Shown here piece after piece: positions 34,791 to 46,830 of a stretch of DNA of 64,000 nucleotides. The translations under genes were made by a program, and so were the position numbers. Where the stretch lies: assembly GCF_016545825.1 (NCBI RefSeq), contig NC_052622.1:9739001-9803000 (forward strand), in the 5' to 3' direction. The notes under the pieces were generated by a model that was given only the letters and a program-made list of their open reading frames with translations, searched no databases and was not told where the DNA came from. The stretch comes from Eucalyptus grandis. Lineage: Eukaryota > Streptophyta > Magnoliopsida > Myrtales > Myrtaceae. How positions within the stretch are numbered: the stretch's first letter is position 1; every line of letters begins with the position of its first letter.

Positions 34791-35394
34791 ATCTCCAAGC
34801 AATGATTGGTAAGCCTAATATCCGACCTGGCCCGCATGTACAGGGCTATTAATTAGATTTACAATTTATCTTTTTTTAAAGTAGAGAGACAGGGTTTTTT
34901 TTTTTTGGAGGGAAAGCAATCGGGGAGGGGCGCAAACGGACGGACGGTGGGGATTGCATTGGCCGCCTTCGAAGCCTTCCCTCTCTTCCCCACTTTTATC
35001 CCCCTCGTCGCCCGCCATTCTTGCGACCCCCGAATCCTTCCTTCATCCTTCGCTTTCCTTCGAATTCTTCATCTCCGTTTTCTTCTGTCAAATTCATCAT
35101 CTTCGTTTCGACTGATGTCCGTGATTCAATCGGTGCCACGAGATGACATGCGCTTCCCTTCACTCCGCCCATGTCAACCGTCGCCCCCGACACTACCCTC
35201 AAACAAAGATGACCCGCCCACCACCCCGTCGCACAAGGCCAAGACAAGAAGAGAAAGAGGGAGCAGTGCGTAGCAAAGGAGGCGGCGGCGGCGGCGGCAC
35301 TGCTTGAGGTGTGGCACGTTGGGATCCCCTTGGTTTGAAAAGCCATTGAGCGCCCTTGCGAGTCAGTCCGGTTAGAGGCCGGCTACCTCTTCAC
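34781..35394. repeat. Truncated unit 3 head with extra coding-like segment
   Basis: 34781-35060 matches the unit heads at 11825 and 23680. From about 35060 to 35394 it continues with sequence not found in the other heads. That extra part is rich in codon-like GC, with a (GGC)n run at 35280-35297, and might preserve more of an ancestral gene 5' end. No domain is recognised. At 35395 it joins MULE sequence. Confidence 0.6.
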
Positions 35395-37309
35395 GATAAA
35401 TTTTAATTATAATTAAATATTTTTTTGAATTTTTATTTTTTGTGATTATATTTGATAGGGCTAGTAAGAACACCTAGAGGGGGGTGAATATGTGTTAAAG
35501 AAGTTATTGCAAAACTTAACAACTTAATTCGATTTTTGAGAATGATAGACTGAAGATATAAAAGACTAAAAATAGTTATATAAGACTACGTATTAAAGTA
35601 AAGAGATTAGGGAAAGAGAATGAGAACATGAAGTTTATAGTGGTTCGGCTTAGACCAAGCTTACGTCCACTCTCCCGCACTGACAGTCTATTGGCTGGAT
35701 TACACTAAGATCAAAAAGAGATTTTATAGTCTCATATTCTGTTTTCTCAGTAAGGAAATTCAACCACACTTCCTCAAGGTATCACAAGTGTTTAAACTCT
35801 CTCTCTTGAGTATAATTAAAGCTCAATAATTGAATTAGCAAAGAACTAGGAGCTTCGAACTTTGGAATTTTTTTTTTCATACACACTCTTGAATAATTTG
35901 AGCGTCTTCCTTATATACTCATCCATGCCAATATAACCGTTGGCACCTTTCAAAGGAGTTCTTCCAATCAACCCGTTAGATAGAATCAATTAGGGAGATC
36001 TCGAGTTATTTAAGGAATATGATGATAGCCCACCAATCTTGCACACCCATACAATCAGGATCTAAGTTTCCATAAGTAGAACCTTCCAGGTATACATCGT
36101 CAATCAACAGATCTAATTATCTAAATTGATTTCAATAAGAATAATTAATCACGGGATGCTACCTCCAGCCATGGGATCTTCTTCTGTGGCACCCCTCGAC
36201 GGCCCCTGATCCGTTAGGGTCTCCACTGGTACTTATCACTTATCCTACTACAAACCAGTCCTTGTAACTTTTTAATTAAAGTGGAATCATAGTTCATAGG
36301 GGTTAATCAATAAGATTCTTCTCCCACTTTTTTTTTTTGGGTAAAGGTCCCAGCATAGCTCAATCAACGGAAGCATAAACGAGTCTCACCATCCCTTACT
36401 CCAATAACAATAATGCAATGCACACCAACTACGCTCCAAATGAAAAGACAAAGCTGAGTCACTTTTATTTACATTTTCACGATGGACATCTCGGGTCGGT
36501 ACAGCAAAAGGCCAAGATTTTTAACTATACTTGGCTATAACTCAAAAGAGAACTTGACCCTACATCAAACATGTACACCCCTCCATCAACAAGTGTCGAC
36601 TATCCCCAAAAAGTGTCGGCTCCCACTAGTCATACGTGCCATCACACCCAACCCGGTGCATCGGGCGGCGGCGTCAGCAGCATCCCTTGCATCACTCCAT
36701 TGCGTCGAACGTGAACAGACAAAAACTCTTGGATAACAGGGCCATCAGCAAGACCCACGTAGTACATCACCAAGACACGAACTCGGACAAACACCAGACC
36801 AGGTACACTAATACACGAATGCTTCGTGCACTCCACATTAACGTCAGTAGGTATGTCATAGAAGGTACCACACACAACTGGTGAGAGGCATTTTTCTAAT
36901 ATGAAATGTTAATCCCCAAAGGGGTGAGTACAACCACTCAACAGTAAAGATCCACCAAACTACACAATGCGTCAAACAGAACAATCAAGGTATCATGAAT
37001 AAAACACATATCATTCATGCATTCAAGCATACCTCATCTTACATCCATGCATATATCACCATACAACGTATATATATCACCATGCACTTGTACTTATATC
37101 ATCAAGTAGCCATGCATATATCACCATGTAACGTGCATATACCATCATGCACTCCAGGCTTGCATTCCCCTGAGGTTCATCCCATGCCATATGTACACAT
37201 CCATGTGCATGATTCAATTCTCGTTCTTTATCTTTCAATTAAATCACATCATTTTTCTTCCTAGGGACCAATGTTTGCATCCCTCATTTATCGCTCGCAT
37301 CCAACCTGG

Positions 37310-37565
37310 CATCGCGAGGAGCCTCCGGCACACACCTTCGGGCATCCGGCACACACTTCGGGCATCTCATACCCCAACTAACATCACGAGGAATCCCCCC
37401 AGCACACAACTCCAGGGCTTCCGGCACACACCTCCGGGCATCTCAACACTCTCGGGGCATCCGGCACACACACTCCGGGCATCCGGCACCCACACTCTGG
37501 GCATCCGGCACCCACACTCCGGGCATCCCAACACTCCCGGGGCATCGTCGGCTCACACCTCCGAT
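37310..37565 (+). repeat. Minisatellite in the solo LTR
   Basis: Repeated words GGGCATCCGGCACACAC with spacing of 17-25 bases, some with CTCCGGGCATC variants, form about ten irregular units. They make an open frame by chance because of base composition. Confidence 0.8.
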
Positions 37566-38776
37566 GGTCTTGTTATTATCTCAATTTATATTCACACATG
37601 TATCTCAATTTCAACATGGCATTTAATGCAACAATATCAAAGGTCTCAACCAGCTTTTGATGTCATATAACGTGCCATATGTCACCACATATGCAGTATA
37701 ATCAACCACTCAAGACATTATATCACATGGAGCAATTTCATTTATTTTTGAAAATACAGCAAAATTTCGGATAAAAACATATTGCACTCCTTTGGTCATA
37801 ATTCTTGAAAAATTAGTAAACGGCCTTAATAAATTCTAAAAAATTCGACATGTTATATACAAGATCTAGAGGAAAATATTCCGTGAGGAACACCATATCA
37901 AAAGAACATCATACAATTCAGTACAGTCCACACATCACAGTCTTTATAATTTCGGAATATTGCCATACACAGTTTCATTCACAAATTCGGTAAAAATCCT
38001 AAATCAACTCCAAAAATTCTGAAATATTTATATGTTATAGACAAGGTCCAGAAGTAAATATTTCATGCAGAACTAAAAATCATATTTGTGATATATTAAA
38101 AAATATAATAACCATAACCGTCTATAACCCTCGGCACCGAATTCCAGTTCTAACCGTTTTGGATAAAGATTGTTTCACCAACCTAAACTCATCAATTTCC
38201 TATAAAATTTTAGTATGTTACTCCTTAACTTTTCATCTTCAACTTTAATTCAGAACACGAGATCAAATTTCAACCGGAGAATTTTATAAAATTCACAGAA
38301 AATCACTAGGTCAGCATTACGATTTCCAAATCTAACTTCTTCAAAGAAAAATAGTTTCACCGGTCTGTATTTGTTCATTTCTTCTGAAATTTTGATATGT
38401 TACTCTCCAAGAAGTTTTCTAAAACTTTCATAAAGAAGTCAAAGTGAGATTCCAACTAAAAAGTCACATGCAATTCATGAATTCATCAAAGGTCGGACTG
38501 CCTTTCTAGAAAACAGAATGCAAGGCTACCATATTTTTCCCCAAAGCTTCGAATTTCTTCACTTCTACCAGAACCCAAGTTTATCATCCCTCACAACACA
38601 TATCATAGCAAGCAAAGGGTAGGTTTATGGACTCTACTTGCCTCTAATCCGAGCACAAAACAGCAAGCCAAGATGGCGGGGCAAGGCGGGACTCGGCGGC
38701 TTGACGGCGGCAACGAACAGCAGCGAACGGCCTCCCTCTTCCCCTTCTTCTCTCGCTTGCTCTCTCTCCCTCTCTC

Positions 38777-38826
<50 letters not shown>
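38777..38826 (+). repeat. (CT)n microsatellite
   Basis: An almost pure run of CT dinucleotides lies in the solo LTR. It produces Ser/Leu-rich frames on the plus strand and Arg/Glu-rich frames on the minus strand that are not genes. Confidence 0.95.
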
Positions 38827-38830
<4 letters not shown>

Positions 38831-39673
38831 CCTTTCTCTCATGCAACACCCCCCCTTGCTCAATCCGCCCCTTCTTCTTTTCTCCCCCCTCATGATTAGC
38901 ATGTAATCATCACAAAACATGCAAGGGGACACTTGGATAATCCCCCTTGCCACTTGGTAATTGCCATGCAAGAGGATGGGCCTCTCATGGGCCACCCCTC
39001 CTTCCGTCGATAGCCTTATGGGCTTCATGGGCCGGGCCTTTTGGCCCACTTTAGGCCCAACACTCTTGGGCCTAAAGTCCAAACTTAAATGGCCCAAAAT
39101 TTTTCTTAAATAAGTCCATGTTTACTTTTAATAATTCACCTTAATCCCCACTTATATAAATACCAAATTACAATTTTATATGGCCATAAAACTTGTAACA
39201 CTAAACCATAAGAATCAAATCTATAAGGTGCATAGTCAAGAACAAAATCCTCCTTGTCAAATTGTCCTTTAGCACCAACCTTGATAACCCATGAATACAA
39301 GATACATTTCCATTAAAATATTTGGTCTTAGTCTATTACAATTCTTTGGTCTAATGGTCACAACATAAATCAATGACACTTCCATAACCTTTTCCATAGG
39401 TCGTAATGCCTCTAGAAATTGCCATGAAATTTTTGGGATGCCACATCTTCAACCGTACGAACCAAATCCTTAAATATATACTTGCATCTGAATAAGATTT
39501 CTTCATTAGATAAATCTTTTCTTCATCGGTCTGGAAGCTATCAGTGAGGGTAGACTTTAAGTCTTGAGTCTGGAGGTCTTCAGGCTTTGATGATAGAGTC
39601 TGCAAGTCTTCAGACTAGACTAATGGAAACGTTTTGTCAACTTCAAAACAAATAAGAAAGTTTTCTCCAACAA

Positions 39674-39693
39674 TCTCCCCCTTTTTTATGGTG
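39674..39693 (-). other. Polypurine tract of the copia element
   Basis: On the minus strand AAAAAAGGGGGAGAT lies directly before the 3' LTR start (TGTTGGAGAAA). This is the expected place and composition for plus-strand DNA priming in reverse transcription. Confidence 0.85.
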
Positions 39694-40142
39694 ACAAAAC
39701 TTTCCTACAGATTTGAAAACCTTTAACTTGCAAAACAACACTTAAGCAAAACAAGATATCTCATAAAAGATAAATAGATTAGGATATGGATAGCAACGAT
39801 TCTGCAACCATAAAAAACAAGTTAGTCCTGCAAAAAACTATCCATTCCATAATCACTAACATAGCTTAAGTTATTGCAAGCATTAAAAGATCAAATCAAA
39901 TGGTCCAAACCACAACCAATCAAAAGATAAGTCCAAACCAAAAATCCAAACCAAAAATCCAAATCAAATCCAAAACAAAAGTCAAATCTACATCAAACTT
40001 CTCCCCCTTTTTGTCAATAGTAAAATGTGGAGAACAAAAAGTTGTGTGCAAAGAGAGAATCAAGGTTGTTTAGGAAGGTGAACAAACTGGAATTCTCTCA
40101 TAGAATTCACTGTCTTCTCAAGCTTCCCAATGGTCTCCTTCA

Positions 40143-41544
40143 TTTACTGTAAATCTTACCCTTCACATGATCTTGCACCTGAGTTTTTAGGGCGTTTAAC
40201 TGATCTTGCAAAGATATTGAAGTAGCCATGAAAGCGTTCTTGAGATCCTGCATCTCACACCCCATAGCATATTGCTGTTTCCTTACATCCAACAGAATCT
40301 CTAGCAGTCTCGAAAAGTCTGCTGTTTGAGCTGTTTCATCACTAGGTCTAGCAGAGTTGATTCCAAAAGTTTTGAGAATGGAGGGATCTTCAGCAGATTG
40401 TCCACCATGACTATGAGTGAATGCTTTAGGATAATGAGAGGCATACACATCCTTTGGATCTGCTGCAGAATGACTCACATCACTAGTAAAGATAGACGAA
40501 GAAATACCTTGATGTTCAACAGCTCCCCCTGTTTTGATGGTTTCAGGTGGAGTAGGAAAGATTTCTTCTTGTTCAACTTCAGCTTCAGAGTGATGCACAT
40601 CAACAGGTCCTGCCATATCAGGTTCACTAGACAAGGAGACAGCCAAGGTTGGCTTAAAATAGTCTTCTTGTCCCTAGTCTCCCTCTTATTCTTTATCTTC
40701 TTCCTTTTCTCTTCTTTCTTCCTCTGTCCTCCTCTATTCTTCATTTTCCTTCTCTATCTCTTCTCTCTCTTTTTCTCCTTCTTCTGGCTCTTCTCTAGTC
40801 TCTTGAAAGCTGACAAAACTCTTCAAGTTTCTCAAAGCTGAAAGAGTCATTTCATTCTCATCCTCTTCATCCTGCAAGATGAGAGTTCTCTTCCTCTTTA
40901 CAGGAACATCCATAGGCTCCTTGCCTTTCCTTTTGGCTGCAGCAGAGTCTTGTTTTGCTTTGATGGGAGACTTCTCTTTCATGCGCTCTAACATCTTGTT
41001 AAGCTCTTTCAAACACATCTTTGTGACAATTTTAAATCCAATCACCATAGGAGAAATGTTTGTCAAGCATAATGTTGTAGGGATGTGAATTTTAAAATGT
41101 CTAAAAAGGCATGTGCTAAGAGCAGAATAAGGAAGTTGACCCTTATTTTTTATCACTGTCCTGTATATGTGAAACATGATGGTGTGAGGCAGAGATAATT
41201 TGTAGCCAATATTGATGGCATGCATCAATTTTGCTTCAGATCGAGATACATCAGTCTTTGATGTCGACTTTGGACGGATGCAGTTGATCACGATTTTGTG
41301 CAGCAAGATGTTGGAGGCATTCATCTAGAGTAGGATCTCTTTTGTTCGGCATCCCGGTTCAACTCCTTCCAAAATTTCTTCTTCTGGTTGAGTCGGTGGA
41401 GGAGATTGACGCTGTTGAGAAGGTTGTTGCTGTTGTGGTGGAGAAGAATCTTCTTCCTCGGTCAAGTCGAAATGCATAGGACCCTCAGGCATGTGTCATG
41501 GTCCCTTGCTTGCGATTCTCGAAGACTTTCTTGAAGACATTGTC
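40143..41544 (-). pseudogene. Extra (env-like position) ORF of the Sirevirus-like element
   Basis: Downstream of RNase H, frames in at least three parts (about 41544-41330, 41324-40734 and 40646-40140) make a third gene. It begins MSSRKSSRIASKG, followed by a Gln/Pro-rich acidic part. A central domain has FHIYRTVIKNKGQLPYSAL and FKIVTKMCLKELNKM, like the plant-transposon-protein domain of Sirevirus extra genes. A basic, nuclear-signal-like KRKGKEP..VKRKR and an acidic Glu run follow. The last part has a possible coiled coil (MQDLKNAFMATSISLQDQL). No membrane helix or signal peptide is seen, so an envelope function is unsupported. Stops and a shift break it. Confidence 0.65.
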
Positions 41545-41989
41545 GCTTCAAGGGAGAAATTTACAAACTTGCTCGTAAAGGTGAAAACTTTTTGGATTAA
41601 ACAACAATGAAAGTGAGAGCAAGTGAGAGTTCAATATTTAGGGTTTGAGAGTGAAAAACAAAGAAGATGGATTTTAACAGTATATAAAGCGAGTGAAGCG
41701 AAGTAAACGAAGTGTCACAATTAGAGATGTCTTTTTGAACAATAACTGCATTTTTGAAAATAAACAATTGCCTTTTTGAATAACTGCCTTTTCGAAAATG
41801 AACAATTGCCTTTTTGAAAACTTGGAAAGATAATTTCAATCAATTAGCGATTAATAAGTAACTGTACCTTTTCAAGTCTTTAACCAAAAATTAAATTATT
41901 GGTACAGAAATAACTTACAGTCATAACTCTTGGTCTTCTGAGTCTGAGCATCTTCAGACTTTACTTTTGAGTCTGAGCACCTTCAGACT

Positions 41990-42742
41990 TTAATGGATAA
42001 TGGATGTGATGTTTAGTCTAGTGCGAATAGACTCAAATAGGTTTTTCTCCAGTGGTTTTGTAAATATATCCGCTAGTTGATTTTTTGAATCAATGAAATG
42101 AATTATAACTTCTCCATTTTGAACATAATCTCTAATAAAGTGATATCGACTCTCTATGTGCTTTGCTCTTGAATGAAGAATTGGATTCTTTGTGAGATTA
42201 ATTGCACTGGTGTTGTCACATTTGATCTCGGTGCATGAGTCTTTGATTCCAAAGTCTCTCAATCGTTGTTTTATCCATAGGATTTGAGAGCAGCAACTTC
42301 CAAGGGTCACATACTCTGCTTTTATTGTTGAAAGAGCTACAGTGCTTTGCTTTCTTGAGAACCATGATACTGTCCTGTTTTCCAGTAATTGACAAGTACT
42401 GGAAGTGTTCTTCCTATCAACTCTGCAACTTGTTAGATCTGTGTCTGAATATCCAAGGAGAGTAAAGTCTCATTCTTTGGGATACCATAGGCCTAACTCT
42501 GAGGTAGTTGCAACATATTTGATGATGTGTTTTGTAGCACTTAGATGAGATTCTTTGGGATTAGATTGAAGTCTAGCACAAATGTAAATACTAAACAAAA
42601 TATCAAGTTTGGAAGTAGTAAGATAAAGTAATGAACCAATAATACTCCTGTAGAGCTTCTGGTCAACTTTCTTTCCTCCTTCATCTTTGTCCAGCTTCGA
42701 AGAACTTGACATTGGTATTTCGGTCTTTTTGCAATTTTCCAA
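41990..42742 (-). pseudogene. Copia RNase H and RT C-terminal part
   Basis: This reads KVDQKLYRSIIGSLLYLTTS and later CDNTSAINLTKNPILHSRAK, HIESRYHFIRDYV and QLADIFTKPL, all standard for the copia RT/RNase H end. Two frames are needed, and a stop separates them around 42310-42470. Confidence 0.9.
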
Positions 42743-42805
42743 TCCGAATTTTTTAACGAGTTCTTTTGCATATTTTTCTTGGTGAATGAAAATTCATTCT
42801 TTCAA

Positions 42806-43560
42806 TTATTTCACTTGTAATCCAAGAATGAAGGATAGTTCACCCATCATGCTCATCTCAAATTCTTCCTGCATAGACTTAGAAAACTTCTTGCACAGGT
42901 TTTCGTTGGGTGATCCAAATATAATATCACCAACATAGATTTGAACAAGAAGAAAGTTTTTACCTTCTTTTTTGATAAATAAGGTAGTATCCACTTTTCC
43001 TTTGACAAAACCATTTTGAATTAGAAATTTACTTTAACCTGTCATACCATGCTCGAGGTGCTTGCTTTAATCCATATAGAGTCTTTTCCAGTCTAAATAT
43101 TGAGTTTGGTCTCTTTGGATCTTCAAATCCAGGCGGTTGTTCCACATAGACTTCTTCTTGGATAAATCCATTTAGAAATGCACTCTTGACGTCCATTTGG
43201 AATAAGCTGAAATTTTTATAACAAGCAAAAGTAAGTAATAATCTAATTGCTTCTAACCTGGCTACTGGTGCGTAGGTCTCATCATAGTCTATCCCTTCTT
43301 CTTGCATATATCTTTTGGCCACGAGTCTTGCTTTGTTCCTTACCACTTTTCATTTTTCGTCCATCTTATTCCTGAAAACCCATTTAGCTCCAATAATGGA
43401 TTTACCTTTTGGTTTAGAAGTTAATTCCCATACATCGTTAATGTTGAACTTTCTGAGTTCTTCTTGCATTGCTTCAATCCAGCTTTCGTCAACTAAAGCT
43501 TCTTCTATGCTTTTGGATTCTATTTTAGAGATAAGTGCCACAACACTAGACTCTTCTTAC
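42806..43560 (-). pseudogene. Copia reverse transcriptase, catalytic box damaged
   Basis: At 43029-43541 the frame carries WIEAMQEEL, ARLVAKRYMQEEGIDYDETY, MDVKSAFLNG and GLKQAPRAWYDRL. The next frame (42994-42806) has IYVGDIIFGS at 42920-42940, where active copia enzymes have YVDD. The first catalytic Asp of the pair is Gly here. A frameshift near 43000-43030 and a stop near 43345 also break the gene. Confidence 0.92.
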
Positions 43561-43835
43561 TTTTTGGATTTGGTGTGAATCCCTTCATCAATATTGCTGA
43601 TAATAAGTTCTTTGGGATGACTAGACTTATGCTTCCAATTACTGGTTGGTCTGATGGTCTGCTGATCTTCTACTTCAGCTGAATTTGTAGCATCTGTTTG
43701 TTGATGATCTTCAAAAGTCTGAACCACTTCTAGGGAGGTAGACTTTGTGAGATCTATAATAGGTTCAAATTCTTCAAGTTAAGTCAGATTCTATATAGAG
43801 TCTTGGAATTTGACATTCATCGATTCTTTCATGGA

Positions 43836-44620
43836 CTAAGTTTTCTTGTTGAATACTCTATAGGCTTTGCTTGAGATTAAGTAGCCAATGAAAATCCGTT
43901 CGTCTAATTTTTCTTCAAACTTACCAGTTCGATCATTTGTATTTTTCAAAACAAAACATTTGCAACCAAATACATGAAAGTAAGAAACAATTGACTTTTT
44001 TCCTTTGAATAACTCATAGGGAGTTTTCTCCAAAATGGGCCTTAAGAATACTCTACTAATAATATAGCAAGCTGTAGAGACTGCTTCAGCCCAAAAATGA
44101 GAAGAAATATTACTTTCTATTAAAAGCGTTCTTGCCATTTCTTGCAGAGATCTATTTTGTCTTTCCACAACTCCATTATGTTCTGGAGAGTATGGAGAGG
44201 AGAAAATATGCTGAAAGCTTGATTCATCAAAAAATTTAGCAAAGTCTTGATTTTCAAACTCACCTCCATGGTCTATCCGTATGCTTGAAATAACATATTC
44301 TTTCTCATTCTGAACTTTCTTGACAAATTTTGCAAAATGAGAGAAGGTTTTAGACTTACTTACCAAAAAGTGAACCCAAGTAAATTGAGAATAATCATCC
44401 ACTATCACTAGGCAATATCTCTTTCCACCAATGCTTTTAGTTTTGGTTGGTCCAAAGAGATCCATATGCAGAAGTTGCAAAACACGATTAGTAAAAACTT
44501 GTTTTCCCAACACACATGGTATGTATAAGTCAGATTTTTGAAACTTTATATTGGGCAGCCCACAAACAAGGTTCTTGGAAGAAATCTTGGTAATTTGCTT
44601 CATGTTGACATAGCTAAGAT
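43836..44620 (-). pseudogene. Copia integrase
   Basis: A single long frame holds the core of a copia integrase. It has HMDLFGP (Asp48 of the frame), IDHGGEFENQDF (Asp111) and EHNGVVERQNRSLQEMAR (Glu147), the D-D-35-E triad with the usual spacing. FWAEAVSTACYI and PYELFKGKKS follow. The zinc-finger part is in the preceding frame. This is the best-preserved domain of the element. Confidence 0.93.
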
Positions 44621-44686
44621 TTTGATGCCAAAGATTTGCTCCATCTTGAATTGAGATTAGACATTGAGATTTTTCTAGTTTTATAT

Positions 44687-45073
44687 CTAGAAGGTAGATG
44701 TTCCCATGTTTCGCCCAGTAAAAGATTGAGAAAGATCTTTACTAGTTCTCGAGCATACTCCTTCTTGGAAATTGATTTTGAATCCAGTGTCGCATAGTTG
44801 GCTAATGCTGAGTAGATTGTAATTTAGTCCTTTCACCAATGAGACATTATTGATTGTAAGACTTCCAATCTTTATAGTTCCACGCCCAACAATTTTTTCT
44901 TTGCTATTACCACCAAAAGAGACTTTTCCACAATTCATTTGAACACGTTTTATAAAACATCTTGAATCTCCAGTCATATGTCTTGAACAGCCACTGTCTA
45001 AATACCATTTAACCTTTTTTTTTAATAGTGACTTGCAATTAAAAAAGAGACTCAAGCTTTTGTTGGTACCCAC
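44687..45073 (-). pseudogene. Copia aspartic protease
   Basis: WYLDSGCSRHMTG (catalytic Asp at 44996-44998) is followed by GRGTIKIGSLTINNV and NLLSISQLCDTGF, the standard copia protease to GAG-pre-integrase transition. The frame is broken before integrase. Confidence 0.92.
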
Positions 45074-45451
45074 ATATTCTTGGGTCCAGAGGAGTTAGTG
45101 CATTATGTAGTCTTTGTCCATTCTTTCTTAACAAGGTTTCCAAATTATAAGACATTCTTTCTCAAAATGTTTTGAGCTGTTGCATTTTGAACATTTGAGA
45201 GCACTTCAACCAACATGTTTTACAAAGACTTTTTGAAAATGATCTTTGTAAAGAGTTTTTGTAGGTCTTTGTTTGATTCATTTTTTCACTTTTGGAAAAT
45301 TGATTAGAGGAATATAAACTGAAGTCATTCCCAATCCCGACTTGTTGAAATAAGATCTTTGTACTAAAAGAATCTTTTCCAACTTTTCAGATCCTATTGA
45401 AAATCTTTTTGAAATATTTGAAATGTCATTTTTCAAAAATGTATTTTCTTT

Positions 45452-46768
45452 TCAAAGAGAGTCTGCATTTTCTTTTAAAATAACAAAACTTTTGTCTAAA
45501 TTTTTAAACTTTTCTTTCCAAGAATTTTCTTGTCGCTTCAGTGTAGAATTTTCCTTTTTTAGTTCAGAATTCCTCTTAAGAGACGTTTTGAGACTAAGAC
45601 AAAGTTCATCAATGTATTTCGAGATTTTAATAGGAATTTTTAGATTACTTACCTCAATTTCACTGTCTGAGTCTAAGTCTGTATCTACCTCAAAGTCTGA
45701 GCCTGATTCTGATTTTGCCATTAGACAAATGTTGGCATAATCTTCATCACTTTCTTCACATTCAGTATCACTCCATGTCTCTGCTTTGAGAGCCTTCTTG
45801 TATTTCTCAGCTTTTCCTTTCTTTTTCTTCAACATAGGACAATTAGGTCTAATGTGTCCTTTTTTTTGCATTCAAAACAAATCACATCTTTATTGGCTTC
45901 ATCATCTTCAGTTGATTTGTTTTGAAACTTTTGAGTGCTTTGTTTCTTCTAGTTGAATGTTCTTCCCTTTTTGTTCAGTTTCCTGAACCTCTTTAGCATA
46001 AGAGCTAATTCTTCATTGTCCATATCATCTTCAGAATCTGTAACATCAGAATCATTGTTAGATTTCAAAGCAATTGACTTCTTACCTTTAGGATCTTCCT
46101 CCTCGTTAATTTGCTCCACTTCATAGGACTGAAGTGTGCCAACCAGTTCGTCTATAGAAAGCGGCATGATCCTTTATGTTTCCCTTATTAAAGTCTTTAT
46201 GTGATTCCAGTCTTTGGAGAGTCCACGCAGCAATTTGTTGACCTTCATTAGGTCAGATATTGGCTGTCCTTGATACTCTAGACCATTTACAATTTCAGTA
46301 AAACGACTAAACATATCAGTGATAGATTCCCCTAGTTTCGTCTTGAAGGCTTCATACTGTCCGAGTATAATATTGATCATTGTTTCTTTCACTCGATCAA
46401 TTCCTTCATAGGTGATATGCAGCCTATCCCAGACTTCTTTAGCTATTTCACAAGAAGATATTCTGTTATACTCAGTAAGAGATAACGCACAATATAAAGA
46501 GTAAATAGCTTTAGCATCAAGAGCTTGTCTCTTGGTTATTTCTTCTTGAGTCATCTCGCTAGCATTTGTAACTTCTTTTCCTCTTTCTGAAACTGATGCA
46601 GCTTTAGGAATGATTCATTTTTTCTACCACATCCCATTCTAGAGGATTTTTCGATCTTAAAAATGCTTTCATCTTATTTTTCCATATGCTATATTCCTTT
46701 CTATTGAAGTAAGGTGGTCTGGTGTTGCTCTGGCCTTCAACCAAACCTGGAGCTAACATACTAGCCAT
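45452..46768 (-). pseudogene. Copia gag with CCHC zinc knuckle
   Basis: Starts at 46768 with MASMLAPGLVEG and PPYFNRKEYSIWKNKM, then continues in other frames with the UBN2-type gag body (ALSLTEYNRISSCEIAKEVW, LGQYEAFKTKLGESITDMF, FTEIVNGLEYQGQPISDLMK). A zinc knuckle (CFEC...GHIRPNCP, C-X2-C-X4-H-X4-C) lies at about 45838-45885, disrupted by a frameshift in an A run. An acidic, Ser-rich linker and a coiled-coil-like stretch follow. At least three frame breaks occur. Confidence 0.88.
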
Positions 46769-46814
46769 AGATCTTTAACTCAGAAGTAAAAACACTTCAA
46801 TTAAATGAGTACAC

Positions 46815-46830
46815 AGACTCTGATACCAAT
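46815..46830 (-). other. Copia primer-binding site
   Basis: On the minus strand, ATTGGTATCAGAGTCT follows immediately after the 5' LTR. It matches the initiator-Met tRNA 3' end complement (TGGTATCAGAG), the normal primer for plant copia elements. Confidence 0.9.

Larger units (their letters stand above)
36185..39445 (-). mobile_element. Solo LTR (gypsy type, reversed) nested in the copia 3' LTR
   Basis: The 3261-bp element starts TGTGGCACCCC and ends GGGATGCCACA on the plus strand, and is flanked by the duplication TCTTC (36180-36184 and 39446-39450). The intact copia 5' LTR shows the empty site at about 47562. Its start resembles the reversed ends of the gypsy LTRs elsewhere in this window (TGTCAC...CC). 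No protein domain is present. It includes a minisatellite and a CT microsatellite. Confidence 0.9.

Noticed and set aside
38603..39097. 164-residue minus-strand frame in the solo LTR
   Set aside because: Half of it is Arg/Glu runs from a CT microsatellite and the rest is LTR sequence without a domain.
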